A DNA stretch of 64,000 bases from Tachypleus tridentatus (lineage: Eukaryota > Arthropoda > Merostomata > Xiphosura > Limulidae), in contig NC_134834.1 of the NCBI RefSeq assembly GCF_004210375.1, positions 97,716,170 to 97,780,169 on the forward strand, in the 5' to 3' direction. Positions 43,613 through 56,095 of the stretch are shown here, piece after piece; position 1 is the stretch's first letter, and the number at the start of each line of letters is the position of its first letter. The notes below the pieces were generated by a model, which saw only the letters and a list, made by a program, of their open reading frames with translations, was not told the DNA's origin and did not search any database. A program made the translations under genes and the position numbers.

Positions 43613-43751
43613 ACGTAATTCAAGGACAAAATGTAGAAAATGTTGACCGAACACATTAACATTATTTTTTCACCACTTATCTTACATTTCTCTTATTATT
43701 AGAGTTCCTGTTAATCAATTGTTCGTCTTTAATTACCTTGTTTCTCTGTAA

Positions 43752-43865
43752 CTAAGCGCAAAGCTACACAATGGGCTATCTGTTCTCTGCCAACCACAGG
43801 TATTGAAACCTGGATTTTATCGGTGTGAGTTCGCAGGCATACAACTGTGCCACTGGGAGGCAGTT
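43752..43865 (-). mobile_element. tRNA-derived SINE (second type)
   Basis: GCGCAAAGCTACACAATGGG, CTATCTGTTCTCTGCC and GTGAGTTCGCAGGCATAC in inverse of the tRNA sense; the minus strand has AGTGGCACAGTTGTATGCC (A-box-like) and GGTTTCAATACCTG (B-box-like). Confidence 0.7.
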
Positions 43866-44400
43866 TTAATAATTTAGGTAGATTAATTCATAATGGTGAT
43901 CTCTTCCAAAAATGTCTGTATTTTCTCAATAATAATACTAATCTTAAGAAAACATCTAGTCTAGTTAAACATTAAAGTGTAGTCCGTATTATTAAAGTCA
44001 AAAGTGTTTAGGTCTAAATGTGGTGGCTTAAATAAACAACATTCAACGAAATACTTTGATCAAACATTTGATGTATTAAATATTACATTAAGTTATATTA
44101 CATATAATAATGTCTGAAGGAATTTAACCAAATAAATAGTTTAAAATAAAGTAGAGACATGCATTAAAGTATTGAACATTAACAGGTTTCTCTCGGGTTA
44201 TTGGATTGATGTCTTAGTGGTCCACTGTGTCTGTGTGAATACATATTTTGAACCTATTTTAGATATGAGATACAGAATTTTCTCAAACTTAATTTCATTC
44301 AAAGTTTTGAAAGCAATATTAGTTTTAACTTTTACATTTTATTAAAATTAAAATATAAAGAAAAAGTGGTCGTTCAAAGTTTGTAAAATCAAATTGATTG
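43866..44400. other. No gene recognised
   Basis: AT-rich, nothing supported. At 44405-44500 a 32-bp motif with GTACAACACGAGGATGATTG is repeated three times at the 3' end of the Jockey-like element. Confidence 0.5.
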
Positions 44401-44474
44401 TCCAAGTGTTCTTGTACAACACGAGGATGATTGTCAAGTGTTTGTGTACAACACGAGAATGATTGTCCAAGTGT

Positions 44475-46554
44475 TTATGTACAACACGAGGATGATTTTA
44501 AGGCTGAGGTCCTGAAAGAGCCATGGACCAGTGATCCATAGTCTAGTTTCGATCGAATAAGAGCACGATATATCTTTAACATAGAACATCGATCCGCTCT
44601 CCAAGTGGTGGTAGAGAGGACACGGAGGATGTTCAGTACTCTTGTACATTTGACCCGTAGCTGCTTCATGTGTGGTATAAAGGCCAGCTTACAATCAAAG
44701 ATAAGCCCCAAGAACATTGTCTTAGGGACTACAGACAACACAACTTCACCGAAAAGAATGGGAAAGTATCTAACCCATACTTACTAGGAATCACCTGTAC
44801 ATTTTAATAAAAATTGGTAAATGGCCACGTATCCCATATATATGAAGGTATCGCAAAGTGCCATACCTCCATGTTGTATCATAAGCCTCCTTAAAGTCAA
44901 AGAATATTGATACAAGATGTTTTCGTTTGAGAAATGCTTCTCTGATTGACGTTTCAAGTCGAATCAGGTGGTCCATGGTAGAGTGCTGTCGTTGGAACTC
45001 ACACTGGGTGGGCGAGAGGAGGTTGTTTGATTCGAGGAACCAAACAAGACAAGCATTGACCATCCTCTCTAAGGTCTTACAGAGACAGCTCTCTCGTCAA
45101 AGCAAGTGGACGGTAGTTTGAAAGAATTTTCGGATCCTTCCCAAGCTTAGAGAAAAGTAGGGCAATAGCCTGGCGCCAGGCATCAGGAAAACATTCTCCT
45201 GCTAGATCCAGTTAAAATTAATCAGAAGAATAGCAAGAGAAGCAGGAGATAGATGGCGCAACATTTCATAGTGTACATCATCAGGTCCGACCAATGTACT
45301 GCCAGACCAATGAAGGGCCAGTTTGAGTTACACCGGTGTAAAAGGACGATTATAGTCATAGAGACAATCAGCTCGAAAGGAAAGAGGTGATCACTCTGCC
45401 CGATTCTTGATGGCTAAGAAGAAGCAGAAGTATTAGACACCCGGCAAAAGCTTTCACCTAGAGTATCGTGATGTTCCAGGTATCAGCTACTTTCTGGCCA
45501 TCAGAGAGTAAATTGAAAGAAGGACCGAATTATATTGCCCACTGACCATTTGAATCTTGTCTCACATGACTTTAGACCTGGTAGTAGAAGATATGCTGGT
45601 TGTGAACTTAATCCAAGAGTCATTTTGGCTTTCACGTCTTATCAACCGAGCATGTGCACAAGCCTGCTGGAAAGCGATGCGGTGCGAGAGTGTGGGATAC
45701 CTACGAAAAGTATCTCAGGCCTGTTTTTAAGCCTTCCTTGCCGTGTGGCAGGCAGAATAGTACCACGGACGAGGATATCGTGGAAAACGTGTTGAGGCTT
45801 TAGGAATACATTAAGCAGCTGCCTGTGTAATACAGTCAGTTACTGCTGCCACAAAGTCATTTATTGATGGCCTGTATTCGATGGCAGAATCAAGTTCTGC
45901 GAGAGCAGTGAAAGAGGGCCAATTTGCCTGATCCAACTTCCACCAGGGCACGCGGGTTGGGTGGTATCAACCAAGGTCAGTCTCTCCCAAATTATAGGAA
46001 AATGATCACTGCCTCGTGGATTATTGTCAACCCTCCATAAAAAATGAGAGAATAATGAAGGGGAGCAAACTGAGAGATCAATAGCAGTAAAGGACTGCCT
46101 AGGTGTATGAAAATAAGTATAAGAACAAGTACTGTAGAAAGAAAGGTTGTGAGTATACGCTCTGCAGAGTGATCCTTACCATCAATATCAGCACTTCTCC
46201 AGACTGGATGATGTCCATTAAAGTCTTCCAGGATTAAAAGGGAGACGGCAACTGTTCAATGAGAGCATCAAGGTCTCTCCAGACGACAAATAGAGAGAAA
46301 AACAGTGATGGTACGACCCAAGGAAACGCAGATAGCTACGGCCTCCAAGGGTGTGTCGAGTGGCAAAGACAGGGTGAGCACATGCTGATCAACCAACAGT
46401 GCCATCCATTCATGCACGCGTCGATCACGCAGCTTGGCATTTCTGTACAAAGTAAACCGCCGAAAGGTGACTGTATCGGCAGGTTTCAGTAATGTTTCCT
46501 ATTGTCCAGATTAGAACGTAAATCTCGACAGTTCCATTGTAGCAAGGTGGCCAT
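44475..46554 (-). pseudogene. Jockey-like ORF2 (endonuclease/reverse transcriptase), broken
   Basis: The start MATLLQWNCRDLRSNLDN at 46554 is the first block of the apurinic-type endonuclease (QWN). Later frames give FRRFTLYRNAKLRDRRVHEW and ILEDFNGHHPVWRSADIDG (N-G-H-H-P-W catalytic block). Reverse transcriptase begins near 45063: ACLVWFLESNNLLSPTQCEF, HSTMDHLIRLETSIREAF and SIFFDFKEAYDTTWRYG. It resumes at 44741 with TMFLGLIFDCKLAFIPHMKQ after a deletion. Multiple frameshifts and stops. Confidence 0.88.
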
Positions 46555-46646
46555 TTTTATTTATGTGTAAGCGAATTGGGTGGAGAGCCCTTCTGTTTAC
46601 GACTACATCTTCTTATTTTCTTTATTCGAGAGAGGTCTATCGATCT

Positions 46647-47666
46647 TCACGGATCCTGCGCTGGGTCGATTGGGCAGTTCTTTCTTGTTGGAAGAGGATT
46701 CCAGCAACTAGGATGTGAACAAATGATAATTTTGCATCCTGGGGTTGGAAAAGATGTACCCGAGGAAATGCCTGTACCCAGAACCAAAGGAAGTGGATCT
46801 TGGGATTTGCTGGAACGTATGATAGGAACAGAGATGGATGTTGAAGTTGATTCATCAACGTTTTTAACCATGGAGATCAAAAGACTTTCCATTTGGTTTA
46901 AGAACGATTCTTTTGGAGGCACAGAGAGATCCATCTGCACTCCCAATGTAGTAGTGGAACGAAGTGCAGCAGCATATGCACGAGATGAAGTGGTGGAGAT
47001 TAATTTTCGAGCCTCAGGGTAAGTAGTATTTTGAATCGTTTTCATAAGCTGCACCTCTGTTTCTTCCAACCATTTAGGACAAGAATGAAAGTAGGACGGG
47101 TGAGAGCCATTGCAATTTACGCAATAAGTATCCATTTCACACTCACAGGCATTGTGGTCCTTGCCACCACAACGAGCACACATCAAGGAACCAAGACATG
47201 AAGTCTTCGAGTGACCAAACCGTTGACACTGAAAAGATCTGAGATGGTTTGGAATGTTTGGCCATATCATGCAATTAAGATAACCTGCCTTGATGGTGGT
47301 AGGTGGACGTGGTGATGTAAATGTCAGAATGAGGATATGGGTTGGTATCATAATTCAATCGTTATGAGTGGAGATACGTCTCACTGCAAAAGCTCCTTGG
47401 GTGGAGAAACTAGCGAGAATCTCTGACTCGGGGATGTTCTTCAAATCCCTCTTAATAATAACTCTTCGTGATGAATTCAAAGTAGCATGAGGTGTAACCT
47501 CAACAGGTATATCCCCATAGTAGTGTGTTAGGGTTAAGCCCCTCAACCAACAGGATCCTCTCCTCCCCTTTACGGGTCGCCATGCACAGCAAACACGAAG
47601 GTGGATGTTTAGATCCCAGAGGAGGTAAACTGAAAGAACAGAACCTTCCCTAGGAGGTCCCCTCAC
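46647..47666 (-). pseudogene. Jockey-like ORF1 (zinc-knuckle nucleic-acid-binding protein) with one stop
   Basis: About 339 codons in one frame broken only by TGA at 47357-47355 (HND-stop-IMIPTHIL). C-terminal half: CQRFGHSKTSC (first Cys of that knuckle replaced), CARCGGKDHNACEC (C-x2-C-x4-H-x4-C) and CVNCNGSHPSYFHSC (C-x2-C-x3-H-x6-C), the triple knuckle of Jockey-type ORF1. The protein packages the element's RNA. The near-intact frame indicates fairly recent activity. Confidence 0.9.
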
Positions 47667-47701
47667 CCCTCACAAGAACCCACACCGAGGGGCACTATAA
47701 G

Positions 47702-48165
47702 TTGACACTGGTAGTTAATATTGGACGATACAACTGTAATTGTACAGGCTTCCATTACTATATGTTGACACTAGTAATGAATATTGGACGATACAGCTGT
47801 AATGGTACAAATTTACATTACTGTATGTTGACACTAGTAATGAATATTGGACGATACAAAATGATGCAGGTTTACATTACTGTATGTTCACTAGTAATGA
47901 ATATTGGACGATACAACTGTAATGATACAGGTTTACATTACTGTATGTTCACTAGTAATGAATATTGGACGATACAAAATGATGCAGGTTTACATTACTG
48001 TATGTTCAATAGTAATGAATATTGGACGATACAACTGTAATGATACAGGTTTGCATTACTGTATGTTGACACTAGTGACGATACAACTGTAATGATACAG
48101 GTTTATATTATTATATGTTGACACTAGTAATGAATATTGGATGATACAACTGTAATGATAAAGTT
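47702..48165 (+). repeat. About 60-bp minisatellite
   Basis: Seven or eight copies of CTAGTAATGAATATTGGACG, ATACAACTGTAATGATACAG and TTTACATTACTGTATGTT, with alternate copies lacking the CTGTAATG part (47855, 47970). Starts immediately at the 5' end of the Jockey-like element. Confidence 0.93.
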
Positions 48166-49370
48166 CATTCTAACATTCTCACTTTGTACCATATTAAAGT
48201 ATCCTGCCGGATCATGGTAAATACATGTTATCGCAAGATTTATTTTGTATATATTATAGACCTACAACTATGTATAGGGCTATTTTCTAACTTATTGAAT
48301 GCTATTTTGTCTCTAATTTGAATAGTCTGTTCATGTATATCTAGATTAGGACTTCTTGTTGCTTTAGTTTTATCGAACAGTATTGCAACAACAACAACGT
48401 AGTATTGTACAACAAAGGTTTCATTCAAAAGGTCCTTTGTTTATATCTATCATCAACAATATTTTATATCGATAACCACAACATATTGTTCAGAAATCAA
48501 TGTTAATACGTATTACGTAGTTTTAAAAGACCCTGTGTGTTATTTATTTATCTAATGTTTTCGAGTTCTGGTATTATCTATCACGTGTTATTTTTTTAAG
48601 AATAAAGCCTACATTTTTTTGTCTATGTGCACCAAATGTAGGTGTAAATTGTCTCTACGTCGCTTTGAAAGGCTTGTAATCCCTGGGAGCAGACGATTTT
48701 ATCACGCGAGGCTAACGGCTACTGTGTTTGTGCCGCTTCTCAGATGTAGGGGACGTCTACTCAATTCGTCTTTTTCTGATTTAAAAAAAACTTAAGTTAT
48801 AAAAAGATTGTTTTTATTATTTTTAAGGCTAGATTTATACGTATCGATATTTAAAGTGAATATAACACAGGTGTTTCCTTCAGGTATGTTAACGATTTAT
48901 TAAAGGAAACGCATAACAGAAAAGTTTTACTCGAAATGTGTTATAAATACCTTTGCAAACTTTCGCCTGAATCTGTCACCGGATTTTAACGTTTTAAGTC
49001 TGTTGACGTTGCGCTGTCCCACTTTTGACTTTGTTACTTTTGAAAGTAACAAATAATTTATGTGTTTCTTTTATAAGTATAAATGCTAAATAGATTTTCC
49101 TTTTCCTTAACTCGCAGAAAGTGTTTGTTATACGGAGGTTTACACGAACCACTTACAATGCAAACAGTAAAATACAATAATTGGTTCTATTCTTTATTAG
49201 AGTAAATCAGGTAACATGCATAGCTTAAAGTTATAAATCTAATTAAGTCTTATAAACTAATAAGTATAAAACTTATGATAAAAGTGTAACTCTTCGGAAT
49301 TATAATAATATTGTAATCCAACGTTAGAATATTGTTGTCAAGTTACAATAAACTATACGTTACGATAATG
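48166..49370. other. No gene recognised
   Basis: AT-rich; nothing supported on either strand. Confidence 0.5.
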
Positions 49371-49372
49371 TT

Positions 49373-49507
49373 ACTACATTGTGGGTACAGCGGTAAGTCT
49401 ACGGATTTACAACGCTAAAATTAGAGGTTCGATTCCTCTCGGAGTACGCAGCAGATAAATCGATGTGGCTTTGCTATACGAAAAAACACACACACACTAC
49501 ATTGTGG
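49373..49507 (+). mobile_element. tRNA-derived SINE (third type), with 12-bp target-site duplication
   Basis: Element 49385-49495: GTACAGCGGTAAGTCTACGG, ATTTACAACGC, B box GGTTCGATTCC, then CAGCAGATAAATCGATGTGG and an (AC)n tail. ACTACATTGTGG flanks both ends (49373-49384, 49496-49507). Only about 110 bp, little more than a tRNA head. Confidence 0.88.
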
Positions 49508-49589
49508 TAAAACGTCCTGGAGCAGCTACAATGTTGTAATTCACTGCTACAATACTATTAATAAGTTATTGTAACACATGGCTGTACAA

Positions 49590-50010
49590 CTACGTTGTTG
49601 TTACCTAATGTTACAATATTCCTCTAACACTGCAGTAACACATGACTGGAAAGCTACATTTTTGTAATCCAATACAGCAATACTATATACTGTTCTTACA
49701 TTACAGTAACACATGACTGGAAAGCTACATTTTTGTAATCCAATATAACAATACTATATACTGTTCTTACATTACAGTAACACATGACTGGGGAGCTACA
49801 TTTTTGTAATCCAATACAGCAATACTATACACTGTTCTTATATTGCAGTAACACATGACTGGAAAGCTACTTTTTTGTAATCCAATATAGCAATACTATA
49901 TACTGTTCTTACATTACAGTAACACATGACTGGAAAGCTACATTTTTGTAATCCAATATAGCAATACTATATACTGTTTTTACATTGCAGTAACACATGC
50001 TGTAAAATTA
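49590..50010 (+). repeat. About 70-bp minisatellite
   Basis: Six copies of ACATTACAGTAACACATGAC, TGGAAAGCTACATTTTTGTA, ATCCAATATAGCAATACTAT and ACTGTTCTT, with single-base variants. Confidence 0.93.
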
Positions 50011-50044
50011 CGTTGTTGTAATCCAATGTTATAAGACTGTTCTA

Positions 50045-50200
50045 AATGCGTGATGACGAGAAACCCACTCAATGTATTTTCAAGACGGGTGGTAGGGGTA
50101 TTAACACTTTTATTACAATGAAGTACAGAGCAACGTTTCGATCTTCTTGGGTCATCTTCTGGATGTCTTATATTAGAGTACACTACCATATCGAGTAAAG
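50045..50200 (-). mobile_element. Penelope-type terminal-repeat fragment (second subfamily)
   Basis: On the minus strand: CAGAAGA-TGACCC-AAGAA-GATC-GAAACG (50161-50135), one change from the CUGANGA core, then AATAAAAGTGTTAATACCCC and the outer end GAGTGGGTTTCTCGTCATCA. Links the 21720 and 61560 fragments to the same family. Confidence 0.55.
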
Positions 50201-51660
50201 ATGAATTATTTATTCATTTTCGCTGATATTATAACACACGAAAGTTATTACTGTTTGCTTCAATCATCATTTTTATGTGGACAGTTGAACAGAATGCTGT
50301 CTTTTAACACATTTCATTTACATTCTCAACGTTGGAAAAATTTCATTTGAGATGAAGCTGAGATGTTACCAGAGTATCTATAGGAATTAGTTTTGGCTTT
50401 TGAAACATGTTCACCCAACTCTGATATTGTATTTAAAATTAAAACTGCATCAGTAATACTATAATTAATATCGATAAAATAAACATTCTAAAAGTCAGTA
50501 CAGTAAATGTGTGGTGTCTTAGGCACCTCTGACGTCACTGGATAGGTTTAATTAACTCTTCATGCAGGCGTTCGGAACATAGTTATAACAGATCGTTAAT
50601 TATAGAAAGGACGTAAACGTGTTTTAACCCATTTGGTAAAGGTTATATAGGCCTAGTGATTAAAAAACCGATATAATAAAATAAAGCACACAATTATCTC
50701 TTCTTGTTTTGTGTACTTAGCTTCTGCTTCTCGTAGATTGTTGAACTTTAAGAAATTTCGTACGTGAAAGACGTGAAACGACAGAATGTTGTTTTAGGTT
50801 TTTGTACATACATTTAAATAAACAAAAATCATAAAGTGGTATGTCGATACTACAGAATTCTATTATTATAATTTGTCAACTTTAGTAAATAAGTTGTACT
50901 TGGGTCTGAAAATATTTTTCATTTCAAACAAGTTAAAGACTCAACTTACCAGCAAGTAAGTTTGTCTTTAAAGAATGAAATGTCACTATTATATATTAAC
51001 ATGGCTGAGAAGATCACGAGGAGAACAATCTGAGCTTTTAATTGGTTATTCACACGTCGCATATAAAACTGTGTTTACATGAGAAGTCGTTTAAAGAAAT
51101 GGGAAAGAGTTGAGTTGTGTCACTATGTTTGATTCAGAACATGAGCCATATATCAGTATATAGAAAAATGTACGAATTGCTTACATTGTATTCTAACTTG
51201 TTAATATCATTAATTTGAGTTTTTAATTGGTACAAAACTATAGACTTTCTATTTTGACATCTCAAACACCTAATTTGAACCAGAGCTGCATTCAAAATAG
51301 CATGTGACAAACAAAATTAGATGTTTAGCTGTTTTTATATTTAGTTTTAAATTAAGTAATTAGATAACGTATAATATTAAGTTCTGTTTATAAGTTCTTT
51401 ATATTTAAAGACAAACTTTAGTGTAAAAACAAAGTAGTGATGAAAATAATATTAATGGTTCTTAAACGTTAGGCTTAACTTAATAATTTTAACAACAGGA
51501 AACTGGTATTTGGTATTAATTATTTATTTTCAGCTATAGGTATAAATACAAAGTTTAAGAATAGTGTAGAAGATAAGTGTTCACTGTTTGTTAGGTGTAG
51601 CGGGTGCAGTTAGTGAATTTTTGTGAACTTCTGACTAGCAGGCACTTTTAAAGAAACTTG
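50200..51660. other. No gene recognised
   Basis: AT-rich; nothing supported. Confidence 0.5.
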
Positions 51661-51998
51661 TAATTAAGATGGCAGTTTCTTTAAAGAGTTTGTAGATTGG
51701 ATTGAAGTTGGAGGCTATCATGATTACAGTAGAGACAATAAATAAAGAGAAGTGTAGACTATGGGAAATAGCACCAGGTTTTCAGGAGGAACTTAAGCTT
51801 TTATATGCAAATAATACATCAAATAACAATAACTTCCAGGAAGTTAGAAAGAATAATATTAATTTAGTTATAATGATGTGAAGCAACAAATTTTAGACCT
51901 TGGCTTCTGTAGCTGAAGAACTGTTAGAAGAAATGAAAACAAAATGGTCATAGGAGGATGCGGATGACAAGTAGATAATAATTGTAGGTGATTCGGTC

Positions 51999-52675
51999 AC
52001 ATAGTATGTGAATAAAACAGTCTGTGAGGTTAATAAGGGGAATAAAATTAACATAGTGTGTGGATAAAACAGTCTGTGAGGTTAATAAGGAAAATAAAAT
52101 CAACATAGTATGTGGACAGAACAGTCTGTGAGGTTAATAAGGAGAATAAAATTAACATAGTGTGTGGATAGAACAGTCTGTGAGGTTAATAAGGATAATA
52201 AAATCAACATAGTGTGTGGATAAAACAGTCTGTGAGGTTAATAAGGAGAATAAAATGAACATAGTGTGTGGATAAAACAGTCTGTGAGGTTAATAAGGAG
52301 AATAAAATTAACATAGTGTGTGGATAGAACAGTCTGTGAGGTTAATAAGGATAATAAAATCAACATAGTGTGTGGATAAAACAGTCTGTGAGGTTAATAA
52401 AGAGAATAAAATCAACATAGTATGTGGATAGAACAGTCTGTGAGGTTAATAAGGAGAATAAAATTAACATAGTGTGTGGATAGAACAGTGTGAGGTTAAT
52501 AAGGAGAATAAAATTAACATAGTGTGTGGATAAAACAGTTTGTGAGGTTAATAAGGCGAATAAAATTAGCATAGTATGTGGATAAAACAGTCTGTGAGGT
52601 TAATAAGGAGAATAAAATTAACATAGTGTGTGGATAAAACAGTCTGTGAGGTTAATAAGGAGAATAAAATCAAAC
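51999..52675 (+). repeat. 52-bp minisatellite derived from LINE ORF1
   Basis: Thirteen copies of ACATAGTGTGTGGATAAAAC, AGTCTGTGAGGTTAATAAGG and AGAATAAAATTA. The unit is the piece of the LINE just after its GDS motif (first copy reads YVNKTVCEVNKGNKIN). After the last copy the LINE resumes in the expected place with NKIKLYYPESQ. Confidence 0.92.
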
Positions 52676-54104
52676 TATACTACCCAGAGTCACAGGTGGA
52701 GGATGTAACTGATAGAACAGGAGATATAATAAAGGGTGTATGTAGGGTTTCATGGTGTAGAGAAAGTTGGGTCAGAAGAACTGATTAATAAGTACAAAGT
52801 TAAAGGTACTTAAATAGAAACAGCATAATATAATATTGTTAAGAATCTGTCCAGATTTAAATGTAGGTATGAAGTTATAAGTAGATCACTAGGGTTAGAT
52901 GTCAGGCTTAAGTTAGTGAATGAGCATGAGTAGATAGGCTGGTTAGATTTGTAGGAAGGGTTCAGTAGAAGAAAGGAGTTTTTGTAAATGATATTTTACA
53001 CTCAAATAGGTTAGGGACTGGTTTGTTTATTAACTCAGCTGTGAGAGAAGATTTAAACTAGGACTAGATACTGGTGAGAGACAAGAAGAACTTGCATAGA
53101 AAATAAGCATAGAAGTAGTTATAACTATAGGCTTAAGTGTTGCTATTGCAATGCGACAAGTATAATAAATAAAATGAATTACTTTAGGGCATTAGTATGG
53201 ATGTATTATTTTCATGTAAGGGGAACAGCTGAAACAAGGTTAAACATAGCTGCTTTTGATGATAGAAATGACTTTGAAATACATAGTTATAGGTTATTTA
53301 ACAGAGATAGTGTAATAAAGAAAGGGGAATAGCTTTATATATAAAATGTGAGTTACATCCTGTTGTAGTTGAAATAATAAAGATAATAAGGAGGTTAAAT
53401 ACATTAGGTTTCTATTAGTGAATGTAAAGAGAAAATAATTTTAATGGAAATGTATTACAGACCACCAAATGACACCAATCTCTACTTTTTCTATCATTTC
53501 TATATTTAAAGTTAACAATAACTCCAAAATACCATTGTTTCTAGAAGATTCCTTGATTAATTGGTGAACATCTGGATGCAAGTAATCCTTGCTCCATTAG
53601 GTTCGATGTTCAGTGCAGGGCTAAGTAATAATAATATTTTGTTTACAAATTTTAGAAAAAAATCAAAATTGAAAGAAGTAGACAAAAATTATCTGTTGTG
53701 AATTGAGCAGCTAAGATATTTGTAAACATTGATTAGATGTGTAAAGGTTTAAAGATAAATATTCCAGACAAACATATCCCTTATAGAGAGAAAATGATAG
53801 CTGAAAGTTAAATAACATGTGGGTCACAGGGAGTTTAAGACATGAAATTAAAGAAAAGCATAATAAACGTAAGATATTTAAAATGATTAGCATATAGAAG
53901 ATCAACGAAGTTGGTAAAACAGAAAATTAGAACATCAAAAATGTATGAGAAAAAGTGGGCTGAAACGTTAATAACACAGCAAGGATTTCTTAAAATACAT
54001 TAAGCGTAAACAACATGTTAGAAGGTGGGTAAGACCCTTGGATGAAGATAATGAAATGATGGTAAAATCTGATTATATTGGATGGATAGGTTATTAAATT
54101 TTGG

Positions 54105-55800
54105 TTTTTATTCAGATTTTACTAACAGAGATTTAAGAGGTATTCCACTTTTTCTTCAGATTTTACTAACATAGATTTAAGAGGTATTCCACTTTTCTTC
54201 AGATTTTACTAACATAGATTTAAGAGGTATTCCACTTTTTCTTCGGATTTTACTAACATAGATTTAAGAGGTACTCCACTTTTTCTTCAGGTTTTACTAA
54301 CAAAGATTTAAGAGGTATTCCACTTTTTCTTCAGATTTTACTAACAAAGATTTAAGAGATATTCCACTTTTCTTCAGATTTTACTAACAAAGATTTAAGA
54401 GGTATTCCACTTTTTCTTCAGATTTTACTAACAAAGATTTAAGAGATATTCCACTTTTCTTCATATTTTACTAACAAAGATTTAAGAGGTATTCCACTTT
54501 TTTTTCAGATTTTACTAACAAAGATTTAAGATATATTCCACTTTTCTTCAGATTTTACTAACAAAGATTTAAGAGGTATTCCACTTTTTCTTCAGATTTT
54601 ACTAACAAAGATTTAAGAGATAATCCACTTTTCTTCAGATTTTACTAACAAAGATTTAAGAGGTTTTCCACTTTTCTTCAGATTTTACTTACAGAGATTT
54701 AAGAGGTATTCCACTTTTTCTTCAGATTTTACTAACAAAGATTTAAGAGGTATTCCACTTTTTCTTCAGGTTTTACTAACAAAGATTTAAGAGGTATTCC
54801 ACTTTTTCTTCAGATTTTACTAACAAAGATTTAAGAGATATTCCACTTTTCTTCAGATTTTACTAACAAAGATTTAAGAGATATTCCACTTTTCTTCAGA
54901 TTTTACCAACAAAGATTTAAGAGATATTCCACTTTTCTTCAGATTTTACTAACAAAGATTTAAGAGGTTTTCCACTTTTCTTCAGATTTTACTAACAGAG
55001 ATTTAAGAGGTATTCCACTTTTCTTCAGGTTTTACTAACAAAGATTTAAGAGGTATTCCACTTTTTCTTCAGATTTTACTAACAAAGATTTAAGAGATAT
55101 TCCACTTTTCTTCAGATTTTACTAACAAAGATTTAAGAGATATTCCACTTTTCTTCAGATTTTACCAACAAAGATTTAAGAGATATTCCACTTTTCTTCA
55201 GATTTTACTAACAAAGATTTAAGAGGTTTTCCACTTTTCTTCAGATTTTACTAACAGAGATTTAAGAGGTATTCCACTTTTTCTTCAGATTTTACTAACA
55301 AAGATTTAAGAGGTATTCCACTTTTCTTCAGATTTTACTAACAAAGATTTAAGAGGTATTCCACTTTTCTTCAGATTTTACTAACAGAGATTTAAGAGGT
55401 ATTCCACTTTTTCTTCAGATTTTACTAACATAGATTTAAAAGATATTCCACTTTTTCTTCAGATTTTACTAACATAGATTTAAGAGGTATTCCACTTTTT
55501 TCTCAGATTTTACTAACAAAATTTAAGAGGTATTTCACTTTTTCTTCAGATTTTACTAACAAAGTTTTAAGAGGTATTCCACTTTTCTTCAGATTTTACT
55601 AACATAGATTTAAGAGGTATTCCACTTTTTCTTCAGATTTTACTAACAAAGATTTAAGTGGTATTCCACTTTTTCTTCAGATTTTAATAACAAAGATTTA
55701 AGAGGTATTCCACTTTTTCTTCAGATTTTACTAACAAAGATTTAAGAGGTATTCCACTTTTGTTCAGATTTTACTAACAAAGATTTAAGAGGTATTCCAC
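54105..55800 (+). repeat. 43/44-bp minisatellite derived from LINE ORF2 linker
   Basis: About 39 copies of CAGATTTTACTAACAAAGAT, TTAAGAGGTATTCCACTTTT and TCTT. In one frame a unit reads SDFTNKDLRGIPLF, the linker expected between endonuclease and reverse transcriptase of this LINE (compare the first copy FYSDFTNRDLRGIP after RWVRPLDEDNE). A block of about 300 bp containing ACCAACAAAG and GGTTTTCC variants is repeated (54660-54960 and 54960-55260). Confidence 0.93.
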
Positions 55801-56006
55801 ATCGTGAACGGTTCATAAATGGAAACGAGATTGCTGTTTTAATACTGAGTTGTTAAAACAATTGTGAAGGTTAAAAATGACGAGGGTACTAGATAAGATA
55901 ATATTTTCATAAAGGTTTTGAAAGAGGTTAAATATTGGATATGTGAGCCACTTGCTACTGTATTTTTTCAGTCTTTGAATGGTGGGCACGTGTATGCAAT
56001 GGATAT

Positions 56007-56095
56007 GTACAAAGCTATACAACGGGATATCTGTGCTGTGTCCACCACGGGTTTCCAAGCCCGTTTTCTATCGTTACAAGTCCAATAACTGCGGG
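56007..56095 (-). mobile_element. tRNA-derived SINE fragment (second type) inside the LINE
   Basis: CAAAGCTATACAACGGGATA, TCTGTGCTGTGTCCACC and GTTACAAGTCCAATAACTGC; inserted between the reverse-transcriptase start and the C-terminal piece of the CR1-like remnant. Confidence 0.7.

Larger units (their letters stand above)
44405..47700 (-). mobile_element. Jockey-like non-LTR retrotransposon, internally deleted
   Basis: ORF1 (47666-46647), ORF2 endonuclease region from ATG 46554 downward, then reverse-transcriptase pieces at 45063-44791 and 44741-44475. The order fits a full Jockey-type LINE on the minus strand, but the segment between the two reverse-transcriptase pieces, which should include the Y/F-A-D-D box, is missing. 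The 5' end abuts the satellite at 47702. More GC-rich than the surroundings, which suggests a younger insertion than the CR1-like remnants. Confidence 0.9.

Noticed and set aside
44475..45063. Host reverse-transcriptase-like gene
   Set aside because: Frames are broken and collinear with the ORF1 and endonuclease of a Jockey-type element.
46576..47022. 148-codon plus-strand frame
   Set aside because: Antisense shadow of the Jockey-like ORF1 on the minus strand.
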